Shown: positions 1 to 8,977 of the stretch, one piece after another | Layout: every line of letters starts with the position of its first letter | How positions within the stretch are numbered: position 1 is the stretch's first letter | Assembly (NCBI GenBank): GCA_041394325.1 | Contig: JAWKIJ010000001.1 | Span: forward strand, 1,674,001-1,738,000 | Direction: 5' to 3' | DNA: 64,000 bases | Source: JAWKIJ01 sp041394325 | Lineage (GTDB): Bacteria; Actinomycetota; Acidimicrobiia; Acidimicrobiales; Microtrichaceae | Translations under genes and position numbers: made by a program | The notes under the pieces: model-generated | What the model saw: only the letters and a program-made list of their open reading frames with translations | Told to the model about the DNA's origin: nothing | Database searches by the model: none

Positions 1-1152
1 GAGGTCGACGAAGCCGCACTCCGCCAACAGCGCGGCGGCGACGGCTGTGGCGGGACGACCCTCGCGCAACGCGGTCCGAACGGGACCCACCGCGGAGGTG
101 ATGTCGATCGGCTCGGCCGACGGGTCCGACCGGGGTGTGGTGGTCACGATCGGGCGTGGCAACAGGCGCGGGCGAAGCGTCGCGAGGTCGTCGGCGGGGT
201 ACGCCGAGCGCCGTCCGCGTTCCTCGGCCACCCGCGCCACGGCGAGGTCGATGTAGGCCGGGTCGGTGTCGTAACCCACGAAATGGCGGTCGGTGCGGAC
301 CGCGGCGACGGCGGTGCTACCCGATCCCATGAAGGGATCGAGCACGACATCGCCCTCGTAGGTGTACAGCTCGATGACGCGCTGTGGGAGCTCGACGGGG
401 AATGGGGCCGGGTGGCCGACACGTCGGGCGCTCTCGGGAGCGAGCTCCCACAGGTCGGTCGTGGCCTCCATGAACTCCTCACGGGAGATCGTGGCGGCCG
501 AGGGCAGGCCTTCACCCCGGCGCTGCTCGGGGGTGAGCGCTCGGTCGAATCGGCCCTTGCTCGCGATCACCACCCGTTCGGTCACGTCGCGCAACACCGG
601 GTTGGAGGGGCGTTGGAAGGTGCCCCAGGCGCAGGAGCCACCGGCGGCCCGGCCCTTCCACCAGACCACCTCGCCGCGCAGCAGCAGGCCCAGGTCCGAC
701 AGGATCGCCGTGACGTCGCCCGAGAGTGAGCGGTACGGACGGCGTCCGAGGTTGGCGACGTTGACGGCGATCCGGCCACCCGGCTCGAGGACGCGGGTGC
801 ATTCGGCGAACACGTCGCGGAGCAGGCCGAGGTACTCGAAGTAGTCGGCGGGGACCCCCCCGACGCCGAGTTCCTCCTCGTACTGCTTGCCGGCGAAGTA
901 GGGCGGTGACGTGACCACCAACGCGACCGAGGCGGTGGGGACCGCATCCATCGAGCGTGAATCACCACGGTGGATGACGTCGAGCGCGGCGGGCGCTCCG
1001 ACGGTCGACTCGGTGGAGATCGTCGGTGGCACGAAACGGTCGTAGAAGGCCGAGGCATCGTGGGCCTCGCGACGGCCCGAGCCGAAGTTGGCGGTCGAGG
1101 TCGACGTCCGTCGACGCCCTGATGCGCCGGCCGTCCGGGAGGGCCTGGCCAT
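1..1152 (-). CDS. Beta-class site-specific DNA methyltransferase, C-terminus cut by window edge
   Basis: Transfers a methyl group from S-adenosylmethionine to adenine N6 or cytosine N4 in DNA. The frame is open for 384 codons from ATG 1152 to the left edge, so the C-terminus is missing. The catalytic motif IV TSPPY lies near residue 77 and the SAM-binding motif I DPFMGSGSTAVAA follows near residue 280. This order, catalytic before SAM-binding, defines the beta class. No restriction endonuclease gene is visible; an orphan or cell-cycle-type enzyme is possible, and the missing flank could hold a partner. A TAGGGT hexamer ends 8 bases before the ATG, suggesting a leaderless transcript. The target sequence cannot be inferred. 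Confidence 0.88.
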   Translation of the reverse strand, partial: MARPSRTAGASGRRRTSTSTANFGSGRREAHDASAFYDRFVPPTISTESTVGAPAALDVIHRGDSRSMDAVPTASVALVVTSPPYFAGKQYEEELGVGGVPADYFEYLGLLRDVFAECTRVLEPGGRIAVNVANLGRRPYRSLSGDVTAILSDLGLLLRGEVVWWKGRAAGGSCAWGTFQRPSNPVLRDVTERVVIASKGRFDRALTPEQRRGEGLPSAATISREEFMEATTDLWELAPESARRVGHPAPFPVELPQRVIELYTYEGDVVLDPFMGSGSTAVAAVRTDRHFVGYDTDPAYIDLAVARVAEERGRRSAYPADDLATLRPRLLPRPIVTTTPRSDPSAEPIDITSAVGPVRTALREGRPATAVAAALLAECGFVDL

Positions 1153-1185
1153 AGGCGCACACCCTACCGATCCCGGCCTCCGCCG

Positions 1186-1236
1186 GTTTTGTTACGCGAA
1201 CGTCGCGTCCTGGTCGCGATGTTCGCGCGACAGAAC
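1186..1236. repeat. Dispersed hairpin repeat, copy 1 (degenerate)
   Basis: Arms 1186-1207 and 1215-1236 pair imperfectly around a 7-base loop (tcctggt). The arms match the core of the three near-perfect copies at 11620, 45140 and 60890 but with several substitutions, so this is a decayed member. It lies between the exporter gene and the methyltransferase gene and contains the exporter's stop codon, so its right arm encodes the last residues (DATFA) of that protein. Confidence 0.75.
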
Positions 1237-2835
1237 GGGCACGGGGTACTCGGTGGCGGGGGTGCCACGGTGCTCGCGCTCGGCGAGAAGCGCGGCCTCG
1301 GCCGCGGCCTGTTCCGCGTTCATCGTGCGCATCGGGAGGTACCTCCACGCGAGCCCGACCGCCAGCAGGCAGATCGCTGCCCCGACGAACACCGCGAGCT
1401 GCATGCCGCCGACGAACGCCCGCGAGGCGGCATATTCGATCTGTCGCGCGAGCGGAGCCGGAACGCGCCTGTCGGCCGCGACGTACAGCGCCTTTCCGAT
1501 GGAGTCGCGGATGGCCGCGTCGGCAACGTGGGGGAGGCCCTTCGGCGGGGTGATGAGCCCGTGGTAGCGGGCGGCGAAGATCGAGCCGATCACCGCCACG
1601 CCGAGCGCACCCCCGGCCTGTCGGGTCGTGTCGTTGACAGCGGATCCGACACCGGCCTTGTTGAGCGGCAACGACGCCATGATCGACTCGGTGGCCGGAG
1701 CCATCACGGTGCCCATCCCCAGGCCGAAGGCGAATCGCACGACGGAGCCCCACAGCACCGAGCTCATAAGGGTCTCAGAGGCGTAGGACATCAGCACGCC
1801 GGTGACGATGAACAGGCCGATCATCACCGTGTACTTCGTGCCGATCCGCTGCACGATCCTGGGTGCGTACGGCCCGGCGATCATGATGCCGATCGCGACG
1901 GGTGCGGTGAGCATGCCGGACTTGAACGGCGAGTATCCGAGGACGAACTGGAAGTACTGCGTGAGCAGGAAGGTCGAGCCGAACAGGGCGAAGAAGGTCA
2001 ACGTGATGGTCGCCGACGCGGCGGTGAAGCGGGCGTCGCCGAAGAACGTCACGTCCAACATCGGGTGGGTCGCGCGGCGCTCCCACATGAAGAAGCCCAC
2101 GCCGAAGGCGAGTCCGACGGCGAAGCCGACCAGGACCTTCGTGTCGGTCCATCCCTCCGCCGGTGCCTCGATGATGCCGTACAGCAACGCAGCGAGGCCG
2201 ACGATCGAGAGGAGTGCACCGACGGGATCGAGGTGTGCGTCCGCATCGTCGCGTGAGTCGGGGACGACGAGGTAGCAGGCGACGAGCGCGATGATCACGA
2301 TCGGTACGTTCACGAGGAAGACCGATCCCCAGAAGAAGTGCTCCACCAGCAGCCCGCCGGCGAGCGGTCCGATGGCGATGCCGAGCCCGCTGACCCCCGC
2401 CCAGATCCCGATGGCCTTGGCGCGCTCCACCCCGGTGAAGGTGTTGGTGATGACCGACAGGGTGGACGGGAAGATCAGCGCACCTCCGATGCCCATGAGC
2501 GCACGGAAGGCGATCAACCCGTTGGCGGTGGAGGCCGTCGCCGCCAATCCCGAGAACAGCCCGAACACGGCGAGCCCGGCGAGCAACGTCTTCTTCCGGC
2601 CCAGCTTGTCGCCCAATGTGCCGGCGCTGAGGAGCAGGCAGGCGAACACGATCACGTACGCGTCGACGATCCACTGGAGTTGGGAGCCCTCGGCGTGGAC
2701 GCTCTCGACGATCTTGGGGAGCGCGACGTTGAGGATCGTGTTGTCGATCCCGATGATCGACAGCGCGAGGCAGAGGGCGCCGAGGGTCCACCAGCGCTTC
2801 TCGTGGGCCTGTTCGGGTGTGATCGCGAAGGACAT
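1192..2835 (-). CDS. DHA2-family MFS multidrug exporter (EmrB/QacA type)
   Basis: Proton-driven efflux pump of the inner membrane, 547 residues, the usual size for 14-helix DHA2 transporters. Visible family motifs are the helix-1 motif DNTILNVALPKI, motif A in GDKLGRKK between helices 2 and 3, and antiporter motif C in GLGIAIGPLAGG of helix 5. The C-terminal tail after the last helix is hydrophilic and ends in DATFA, encoded by a dispersed repeat. Divergent from the TetR gene 53 bases away, the usual repressor-pump layout. A TAGTGT hexamer ends 6 bases upstream of the ATG with no Shine-Dalgarno sequence, so translation is probably leaderless. Substrate unknown. Confidence 0.92.
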   Translation of the reverse strand: MSFAITPEQAHEKRWWTLGALCLALSIIGIDNTILNVALPKIVESVHAEGSQLQWIVDAYVIVFACLLLSAGTLGDKLGRKKTLLAGLAVFGLFSGLAATASTANGLIAFRALMGIGGALIFPSTLSVITNTFTGVERAKAIGIWAGVSGLGIAIGPLAGGLLVEHFFWGSVFLVNVPIVIIALVACYLVVPDSRDDADAHLDPVGALLSIVGLAALLYGIIEAPAEGWTDTKVLVGFAVGLAFGVGFFMWERRATHPMLDVTFFGDARFTAASATITLTFFALFGSTFLLTQYFQFVLGYSPFKSGMLTAPVAIGIMIAGPYAPRIVQRIGTKYTVMIGLFIVTGVLMSYASETLMSSVLWGSVVRFAFGLGMGTVMAPATESIMASLPLNKAGVGSAVNDTTRQAGGALGVAVIGSIFAARYHGLITPPKGLPHVADAAIRDSIGKALYVAADRRVPAPLARQIEYAASRAFVGGMQLAVFVGAAICLLAVGLAWRYLPMRTMNAEQAAAEAALLAEREHRGTPATEYPVPVLSREHRDQDATFA

Positions 2836-2845
2836 CCCGACACAC

Positions 2846-2863
2846 TAACTCACCATTTAGTTA
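2846..2863. promoter_or_regulatory. Candidate TetR operator between exporter and regulator genes
   Basis: Inverted repeat TAACT-N8-AGTTA, in the 53-base divergent spacer. It overlaps the putative exporter -10 hexamer (ACACTA on the plus strand, 2842-2847) and lies just upstream of the regulator's own -10 (TACGCT, 2876-2881), so a bound repressor could block both genes. Arms are only 5 bp, so this is a modest call. Confidence 0.5.
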
Positions 2864-2888
2864 CTTGCGAGGGGTTACGCTGTGACAC

Positions 2889-3477
2889 ATGGCCAGGGAT
2901 GCGGAGGCGACCAGGGCGAGGATCCTCGCCGCCGCGACCACGGTGTTCGCCGCGCACGGGTGGCCGGCGCTCGGGTGGACGACATCGCCGCCCATGCCGA
3001 GGTCAACAAGCGGATGCTCTACTACTACTTCGGCTCCAAGGAGGAGCTCTTCCACGAGATCCTCCGCCGCAAGCTCGAACAACGGGTCGCGGAGGGCTTC
3101 GAGCGCGTCGACCTGCCGCGGCGAACGGGTTGCACAGCGTCAGGCCGACCACATGGCCGACCTCGACCACGTCCGGCTCCTCATGTGGGAGGCGCTCGAG
3201 CACCACGGGGATCACCTCGCGGCCGAGGATCGTCGGCGTGAGGTGTACAGGAGTGGATCGAGCGGACACGCGAGCTCCAGGAGCGGGGGATCTTCCCGCA
3301 GACCTGGACCCGCGCCAGATCGTGATCAGCGAACTCGCGTTGACGCTGATGCCTGCGGCCTTCCCCCAACTCGTCGAGCTCGTCTACGACGACGAGTTCG
3401 ACATGGATCGCTTCATCGCCGAACGCCAGATGTTCCTTCGCCGGCTCTTCACCCGACTCGCGGAGGTGCCGACATGA
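2889..3477 (+). CDS. TetR-family transcriptional regulator (four apparent frameshifts)
   Basis: Probable repressor of the divergent exporter. Reading across frames gives a normal TetR protein: N-terminal helix MARDAEATRARILAAATTVF, then the helix-turn-helix region VDDIAAHAEVNKRMLYYYFGSKEELF, then a ligand domain ending in RRLFTRLAEVPT. The frame changes near 2962, 3120, 3248 and 3296; each is repaired by restoring one base, three times in a G or C run. The protein sequence on both sides of each break is conserved, which favours sequencing indels over a true pseudogene. TACGCT ends 7 bases before the ATG, supporting this start as leaderless. Its stop overlaps the start of the next gene (ATGA). 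Confidence 0.8.
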
Positions 3478-4435
3478 ACCGGATCGACCGGGCCCACCCA
3501 CCAGGTCGCGACGACGTCTCGATCGTGGAGGTCGCACCTCGCGACGGCCTCCAGTCGGACCCGACGATCCTGAGCGTCGGTGACCGGGTGGAGTTGATCA
3601 CCCGGGCGGTGAAGGCGGGGGTCCGCAGGATCGAGACGGTGAGTTTCGTCAACCCCGATCGGGTTCCGCAGATGGCGGGGGCCGATCGTGTGATGGCCGC
3701 GCTGCACGAGGACGAACCGACCCGGTCCCTCGGGGCGTCCTACATCGGGTTGGTGCTCAACGAACGCGGACTTCGACAGGCGATCGACACCGGCGTGGAC
3801 GAGGTCAACGCGGTGGTCGTGTGCACCGACACCTTCGGCCGGCGCAACCAGGGCCGCGACACCGAGACGCTGATCGAGGAGGCGGCCGCGGTGGTCGCGG
3901 GTGCACGCGCCGCGGGGATGCGAACCTCGGTCACCCTGTCGGCGGCCTTCGGGTGCCCCTTCGAGGGGAGGTCGCACCGGAGCGGATGGCGTGGGTACTC
4001 GAACGGGTCCTGGCCGAACCGCCCGACGAGGTCGCGCTGGCCGACTCGATCGGCGTCGCGGTGCCCACCGACGTGGTCGAGCGGCTGAGGTCGGCGCGGT
4101 CCCTCGTCGTCGCGTCGGGTGCGGAGGTGACGTTGCGGTGCCACTTCCACGACACGCGCCACACCGCTCCCGCCAACATCGCCGCAGCGCTCCTCGAAGG
4201 CGTCCGCTGCTTCGACAGCTCACTCGGCGGGATCGGCGGCTGCCCCTTCGCCCCCGCCGCCACCGGCAACGTGGCCACCGAGGACGTCGTCTACCTCCTC
4301 GAACGGATGGGCTTTCACACCGGCATCGACCTCGACGCCCTCGTCGCGGAGGTCCCCTGGGTCGAGCGGATGCTCGGCCACGGTGTGCCCGGTGCGCTCG
4401 CCAAGGCGGGCACCTGGCCCCGCCCCGCCGAGTAG
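3474..4435 (+). CDS. Hydroxymethylglutaryl-CoA lyase (one apparent frameshift)
   Basis: HMGL-like member of the DRE-TIM metallolyase superfamily; cleaves 3-hydroxy-3-methylglutaryl-CoA (leucine breakdown) or a related acyl-CoA. The N-terminus has VEVAPRDGLQ, holding the metal-binding Asp of the family, and the C-terminal half has HFHDTRH, which carries the metal-binding His pair, then the GGIGGCPFAPAATGN loop with the catalytic Cys. The frame shifts at about 3967 in a G run (gagggg); one extra G joins CPFEG to EVAPERMAW, normal for the family. About 320 residues when repaired. It overlaps the TetR stop by 4 bases, so it may be co-transcribed with the regulator. Confidence 0.85.
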
Positions 4436-4459
4436 GCCGGTAGGGACCGGCGCGGGGCC
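4416..4459. terminator. Probable bidirectional terminator hairpin
   Basis: Nested inverted repeats between two convergent genes: outer arms GGCCCCGC 4416-4423 and GCGGGGCC 4452-4459, inner arms GCCGG 4436-4440 and CCGGC 4447-4451. There is no T tract, as is common in high-GC actinobacteria. It overlaps the 3' end of the lyase gene. Confidence 0.45.
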
Positions 4460-4460
4460 G

Positions 4461-5420
4461 TCAGTCTCCCAGCTTCGCCTGGTCGACGAAGTCGTCGGCG
4501 ATGTCGTCGGCATCGTCCTTGTCGACGTCGAAGCGCTTGTTGAGCTTGGTCAACTCGGCGGTGGTGATCGCCTCGGACACCTTGTCGAGGGTCGTCCGGT
4601 AGGTGTTGATCACCTTCGGCGTGCCGACGGGAATCACGTTGTCGGCCATGAAGATGCCCTTGTCGTCGGTGAGGACGACCCAGTCCTTGGCGGCGATCGT
4701 CGAATCGGTGGAGAAGATCACGGCGACGTCGATGTCGCCGTTCTCCAGCGCCTTCTTCGTGAGCGGACCGCTCAGGTCCAGCGGTTGGAAGTTCTTGGAC
4801 AGGTCGATCCCGTACTTCGACTTGAGTGCCGGCAGGCAGCCGGCATTGGTGGGGCAGTCCTGGGGCCCACCGAGGCGCAGGTCGTCGGTGAGTTGGGAGA
4901 TCGTGGTGATGCCCTTGTCCTCGGAGGTCTTCTTCGTGACGACCAGCGAGTTGGTGTCGACCGCGGGCGAGGCGTCGGCGGCGTCGAGGTTCTTGGACTT
5001 CAGCGCGGCGACGAGCTTCGGGCGGGTCTCGTCGATGCTCGGTGTCGCCTCGCCGGCGTTGCCGTTGAGGAACTCGAGCGCGGATGCGGCGTAGTCGGGC
5101 AGCAGGTCGATGTCGCCGTGCTCGAGCGCCGTGTAGGACGCCTTGCGGTCCTTGAAGGACTGGTACCTGACCGTGACACCCTTGTCGGCGAGGACGTCGC
5201 CGTAGATGTGGGCGAGGATCTTCGACTCGCCGAAACCCTGGTCGCCGATGGTCACCGTCGTCTTCGTGGCGCCCTGGTCGCCCGTCGCGCCGTTGGAGCC
5301 GTCCTCGGAGTTGTCGCCGCATGCGCCGAGCACGGACGCGACGAGGAGGAGGGCGGCGGCGGCGAACACCGCCGACCGGCCGCGACGGTGCGGACGCGAG
5401 GTGCGGTCATCGCTGGACAT
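4461..5420 (-). CDS. Osmoprotectant ABC transporter substrate-binding lipoprotein (OpuC/ProX type)
   Basis: Binds glycine betaine, choline or a similar quaternary amine outside the membrane and delivers it to the permeases encoded upstream. 319 residues from ATG 5420, chosen because AAGGAG lies 5 bases upstream; a longer start exists at 5438. A signal peptide ends in the lipobox LGAC, followed by an acidic Ser/Gly linker. The mature domain begins TTVTIGDQGFGESKILAHIY, typical of OpuAC-type binding proteins, and has LLPDYAASALEFLNG. Last gene of the four-gene importer operon. The exact substrate cannot be read from the sequence. Confidence 0.9.
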   Translation of the reverse strand: MSSDDRTSRPHRRGRSAVFAAAALLLVASVLGACGDNSEDGSNGATGDQGATKTTVTIGDQGFGESKILAHIYGDVLADKGVTVRYQSFKDRKASYTALEHGDIDLLPDYAASALEFLNGNAGEATPSIDETRPKLVAALKSKNLDAADASPAVDTNSLVVTKKTSEDKGITTISQLTDDLRLGGPQDCPTNAGCLPALKSKYGIDLSKNFQPLDLSGPLTKKALENGDIDVAVIFSTDSTIAAKDWVVLTDDKGIFMADNVIPVGTPKVINTYRTTLDKVSEAITTAELTKLNKRFDVDKDDADDIADDFVDQAKLGD

Positions 5421-5529
5421 GGGGCTCCTTGCCGGCACCGGTGGTCGTACCGTGCCTGTGAGGGGGTGCGGCCACGCTAACCGGCCACACAGGACTACGC
5501 GGGGGACTCGTCTGGGTCCGTTCGACGGC

Positions 5530-6177
5530 TCAACGTCGCGACCGGAGCGTCTTGGCCCATCGTTGCAAGGCGGAGTCCGCCGCGACCGCGAGCGCGACGA
5601 TCACCACCACTCCGCCGTAGAGCATCCCGTCGTTGCCGTTCGCGCGACCAACCGTGATGAAGCGCCCCAGCGTGTTGTAGCCGACGAATGCGCCGAGGGT
5701 GGCCGTCGCGATCACCTGGCCCACCGCGACCCGGAGCCCCGAGACGACCAACGGCAGTGCCAGGGGGATCTCGACGGAGCGCACGACCTGCGATGCCGAC
5801 ATGCCCATCCCCACGGCAGCGTCGACCACCGCCGGGTCGACCTCGCTGACCCCGGTCACCGCGCCGACGAACAGCGGCGGAAGTGCCAGCGCGAACATCG
5901 CGATCCACGTCGGGACGAAGCCGATCCCCCAGCCGGCGGCGACCACGAACGCCAGGACCGCCAGCGAGGGGACTGCCCGGCTGAGGTTGGTGACGGCCAC
6001 GGCCAGATCGCGACCACGCCGGGTGTGGCCAATGGCGATCCCTGTCGGCAGTGCGACCACGGCCGCCGCTCCGACCGCGAGGACCGAGACCCACAGGTGG
6101 GTCGCCAGGCGGGCCCCGATCCCGTCGTTTCCCGCCCAGTTGGCGGCGGTCGTCAGGAACTCGACAGGTCCGCTCAC
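5530..6177 (-). CDS. Osmoprotectant ABC transporter permease (OpuCB/CD type)
   Basis: Inner-membrane permease, 215 residues with about six predicted helices. It contains the binding-protein-dependent EAA-type loop VVDAAVGMGMSASQVVRSVEIPLALPLVVSGLR, shown here only in part by VDAAVGMGMSASQ and IPLALPL. Size and motif match OpuCB/OpuCD/YehW permeases. It follows the second permease after 19 bases and precedes the binding protein by about 110 bases; that gap has a small imperfect hairpin (about 5432-5455) that might favour high expression of the binding protein. Confidence 0.88.
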   Translation of the reverse strand: MSGPVEFLTTAANWAGNDGIGARLATHLWVSVLAVGAAAVVALPTGIAIGHTRRGRDLAVAVTNLSRAVPSLAVLAFVVAAGWGIGFVPTWIAMFALALPPLFVGAVTGVSEVDPAVVDAAVGMGMSASQVVRSVEIPLALPLVVSGLRVAVGQVIATATLGAFVGYNTLGRFITVGRANGNDGMLYGGVVVIVALAVAADSALQRWAKTLRSRR

Positions 6178-6196
6178 CGCGGCCTCCGGACGGGGC

Positions 6197-6889
6197 TCAC
6201 GGGGACCTCCGGTCGCGATCGCGTTGCCAGGGAGCGACCGCCCGGCCGAGGACCACCCACATGAGGTCCGCTACCAGCGCGATGACGACCGATCCCACCA
6301 CGCCCAACACGATCGGGGTGGAGAAGTCCCGCGACAACCCGTCGTCGATGAAGTCGCCGAACCCGCCGAGGCCGAACAGTCCGCCGACGGTCACCAGACC
6401 GACGATCGTCACCGTCGTCACCCGCAGCCCGGCCACGATCGTGGGCATCGCCAACGGGAGGTCGACGCGACGCCAACGCTGAACCGGCGTCATCCCCATC
6501 GCGGTCGCCGCCTCCAGCGTCGATGGATCGAGGTCGTCGAACGCCGCGAGCAGGAAGGGGGTGAGGACCACCAGGCTGTAGGTGCTGAGCGCGATGATCG
6601 GCACCGCGTAGCCGACCCCCAACAACGGCAGGAGGGCGGCGAACAGGGCGATCGACGGGATCGTGTAGAGGATCGTCGTGGCCGCCGTCAGTGGACCGGC
6701 GGTCCACCGCCAGCGGCGCATCACCGACGCGAGGAGCGACGCGATCGCCACGCCGATCAGCAGCGCTGCGACCGTCAGCCACAGGTGTTCGAGCGCCCGT
6801 TCCCTCAGGTCGTCGAGGTGGTGGCCCACCCATCGCCACCGGATCAACGGTTCGACCGGGCCGCTCTGCGCGGCGATCGCGGCGATCAC
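6197..6889 (-). CDS. Osmoprotectant ABC transporter permease (OpuCB/CD type), second subunit
   Basis: 230-residue membrane protein with about six helices and the same transport-permease signature (LEAATAMGMTPVQRWRRVDL, then PLAMPTIVAGLR). Together with the neighbouring permease it would form the heterodimeric channel. The N-terminal segment LIRWRWVGHHLDDLRERALEH is the usual cytoplasmic or periplasmic approach to helix 1 in this family. It starts 17 bases after the ATPase gene ends, within the same operon. Confidence 0.88.
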   Translation of the reverse strand: MIAAIAAQSGPVEPLIRWRWVGHHLDDLRERALEHLWLTVAALLIGVAIASLLASVMRRWRWTAGPLTAATTILYTIPSIALFAALLPLLGVGYAVPIIALSTYSLVVLTPFLLAAFDDLDPSTLEAATAMGMTPVQRWRRVDLPLAMPTIVAGLRVTTVTIVGLVTVGGLFGLGGFGDFIDDGLSRDFSTPIVLGVVGSVVIALVADLMWVVLGRAVAPWQRDRDRRSP

Positions 6890-6906
6890 GGTCCTTCGGC
6901 AATCCC

Positions 6907-7983
6907 CTACCGCAGGTGCAGTAGGTCGGTGAGCTCGGTCAGCGTGACGGTACCGAGTCGTCGGTCGCCGTCGACGACGACCGCGATCGTCCGCCCCGAC
7001 TCCAACATGGCGTCCACGATGTTTCGACCGGTCATCTCGACGGGCACCTCGACCACCGTGCCGGCGGCCAGTTGGCGGTCGAGCGAGGGGCTCAACGGTC
7101 CGAGGACGAGGTCCCGGGCGTCACGGAGGGCGAGGCGACGGAGCTGGCGGTCGCCACCGAGGAAGTGCTCGACGTACGCGTCGGCCGGGTGGGCCAGCAG
7201 GTCGTCGGGGGTCGCCACCTGGGCCAGCCGGCCGGTGGTGAACACGGCCACCCGGTCGCCGAGTCGCACCGCCTCGTCGATGTCGTGGGTCACCAGAAGG
7301 ATCGTCGTGCCGACCCGCTCGTGCAGGGCCAGCAGTTCGTCTTGGAGATGTGCGCGAACGACCGGGTCGACGGCGCTGTACGGCTCGTCCATCAGCAGCA
7401 CCGACGGTCGCGCCGCCAGCGCGCGGGCAACCCCGACGCGTTGTTGCTGACCTCCGCTCAGGGCGGAGGGCCGCCGGCTCAGGAGTGCCCGGTCGAGGCC
7501 CACCAGGTCGGCCAACTCCTCGACACGTGTGTCGATGTCGGTGCGCGACCAGCCCAGCAGCGACGGAACCGTCGCGATGTTCTGCGCGATCGTCCGGTGA
7601 GGGAACAGCCCCGCCTGTTGGATGACGTACCCGATGTCGCGTCGCAGGCGCGCCGGGGGCACCGTCATCACATCACGTCCCGCTACCTTGACCACCCCGC
7701 CCGTAGGTTCGATCAACCGGTTGACCAGGCGCAGGCTGGTGGTCTTGCCGCACCCCGACGGGCCGACGAAGACCATCAGCTCACCGGAGCGAACGGAGAG
7801 GTCGAGACGCTCGATCGCGAAGGCGGCCCCGGCACCCTCGCCGAAGCGTTTGGACACCCCGACGAACTCGACCGCGGGTTCGTCGGGTCGGGGTGACCCG
7901 CTCGGTGTGAGGTGGAGCTCCTGCTCGGCCGGGGCGCCGGGCGCGTGAACGGCACCGGTGCCTGCCGTCGACCCCTCCGACAT
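6907..7983 (-). CDS. Osmoprotectant ABC transporter ATP-binding protein (OpuCA type)
   Basis: Powers quaternary amine uptake with the two permeases and lipoprotein that follow. 358 residues from ATG 7983; the frame is open further upstream but that part overlaps the divergent gene. Walker A GPSGCGKTTS, Q-loop region YVIQQAGLFPHRTI, signature LSGGQQQR and Walker B VLLMDEPYSAVDP are all intact. The C-terminal 120 residues contain a CBS-type region (GRNIVDAMLESGRTIAVVVD), which in OpuA-type ATPases senses ionic strength. TAGGGT ends 8 bases before the ATG, and a 20-bp palindrome abuts it, so expression is probably repressor-controlled. Confidence 0.92.
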   Translation of the reverse strand: MSEGSTAGTGAVHAPGAPAEQELHLTPSGSPRPDEPAVEFVGVSKRFGEGAGAAFAIERLDLSVRSGELMVFVGPSGCGKTTSLRLVNRLIEPTGGVVKVAGRDVMTVPPARLRRDIGYVIQQAGLFPHRTIAQNIATVPSLLGWSRTDIDTRVEELADLVGLDRALLSRRPSALSGGQQQRVGVARALAARPSVLLMDEPYSAVDPVVRAHLQDELLALHERVGTTILLVTHDIDEAVRLGDRVAVFTTGRLAQVATPDDLLAHPADAYVEHFLGGDRQLRRLALRDARDLVLGPLSPSLDRQLAAGTVVEVPVEMTGRNIVDAMLESGRTIAVVVDGDRRLGTVTLTELTDLLHLR

Positions 7984-7996
7984 GGCGCTCGACCCT

Positions 7997-8016
7997 ATTC
8001 GGGTTGCAACCCGAAT
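7997..8016. promoter_or_regulatory. Perfect 20-bp palindromic operator candidate
   Basis: ATTCGGGTTGCAACCCGAAT is fully self-complementary. It lies in the 64-base spacer between the divergent osmolyte importer and ABC exporter operons and abuts the importer's putative -10 hexamer (ACCCTA on the plus strand, 7992-7997). A dimeric repressor bound here would block the importer promoter and perhaps the exporter as well. No regulator gene adjoins it, so the protein must be encoded elsewhere. Confidence 0.7.
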
Positions 8017-8047
8017 GTCCCCACCGGTGTGGAAGACTCCCACGTCG

Positions 8048-8977
8048 ATGAGTTCCCCGATCATCAGGGGCACCGGGATCGTCAAGCGGTACGGGGCCAA
8101 CACCGTCCTCGACCATGCCGACGTCTCGGTAGAACGCGGCGTCACCGGCCTGCTCGGGGCCAACGGTGCGGGTAAGACCACCATGTTGGGGCTGTTCCTC
8201 GGGCTGCACCGCCCCGACCAGGGGGCCCTCGAGGTCCTGGGCCACGATCCGACCACCGCGGGACCCGACGTCCGCGCACGGATCGGCTACAGCCCCGAGC
8301 ACCACACGTTGCCCCCCGACATCCCCGCAACCGACTTCGTGCGACACCTCGCCGAGGTGCACGGGATGCCCCGGTCCGAGGCGGTAGCGCGCTCGTCCGA
8401 CGCGCTGTACTTCGTGGGGATGGGCGAGGAGCGGATCCGACCACTCGGAACGCTGTCCACCGGCCAGCGGCAGCGGGTGAAGCTCGCGATGGCTATCGCG
8501 CACGATCCCGAGCTGGTGATGCTCGACGAGCCCACCGACGGGCTCGACCCGACCCAGCGCGAGACCATGCTGGACCTCATCGCGAGGCTTGCGTCGGAGT
8601 TCGGGATGAACGTGCTGTTGAGCTCGCACCTGCTCGACGAGGTGGAACGGACCTGCGACCGGGTCGTGATCCTCAAGGACGGCCGGGTGACGGCGTCGGG
8701 TGACATCGGTGAGCTGAAGGGGCAGGGGCGGGGGGTGACCGTCACGGTGATGCGTGATGCCACGGCACTCGCCCAGCGCCTGGAGAGCCGCGGCCTCGAC
8801 GTGACGGTCGACGCGAACCGCCTGGTCGTGACGGCGGGGGACCGGACCCCCGGAGTCGGGCAGGACGCGATCCTCAAGGCCGTCCAGGAGGACCTCGGGT
8901 TCCTCGACGTCCCGCTGCGCTCGTTGAGCGGCCGGACGGTGTCACTCGAAGAGGTCTTCATGCAGGTGGGCGCGTGA
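8048..8977 (+). CDS. ABC-2 type transporter ATP-binding protein
   Basis: Energises an ABC-2 exporter with the permease that follows. 309 residues from ATG 8048; the frame extends back to 7958 across the operator, which is unlikely to be coding. Walker A GANGAGKTT, signature LSTGQRQRV, Walker B LVMLDEPTDGLDP and the switch His in LLSSHLLDEVE are intact. The last 90 residues form the extra C-terminal domain common in CcmA/NatA-type ATPases. Its stop overlaps the GTG of the permease gene. Substrate unknown; a similar ATPase-permease pair follows directly, suggesting one four-subunit system or two related ones. Confidence 0.9.
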   Translation: MSSPIIRGTGIVKRYGANTVLDHADVSVERGVTGLLGANGAGKTTMLGLFLGLHRPDQGALEVLGHDPTTAGPDVRARIGYSPEHHTLPPDIPATDFVRHLAEVHGMPRSEAVARSSDALYFVGMGEERIRPLGTLSTGQRQRVKLAMAIAHDPELVMLDEPTDGLDPTQRETMLDLIARLASEFGMNVLLSSHLLDEVERTCDRVVILKDGRVTASGDIGELKGQGRGVTVTVMRDATALAQRLESRGLDVTVDANRLVVTAGDRTPGVGQDAILKAVQEDLGFLDVPLRSLSGRTVSLEEVFMQVGA

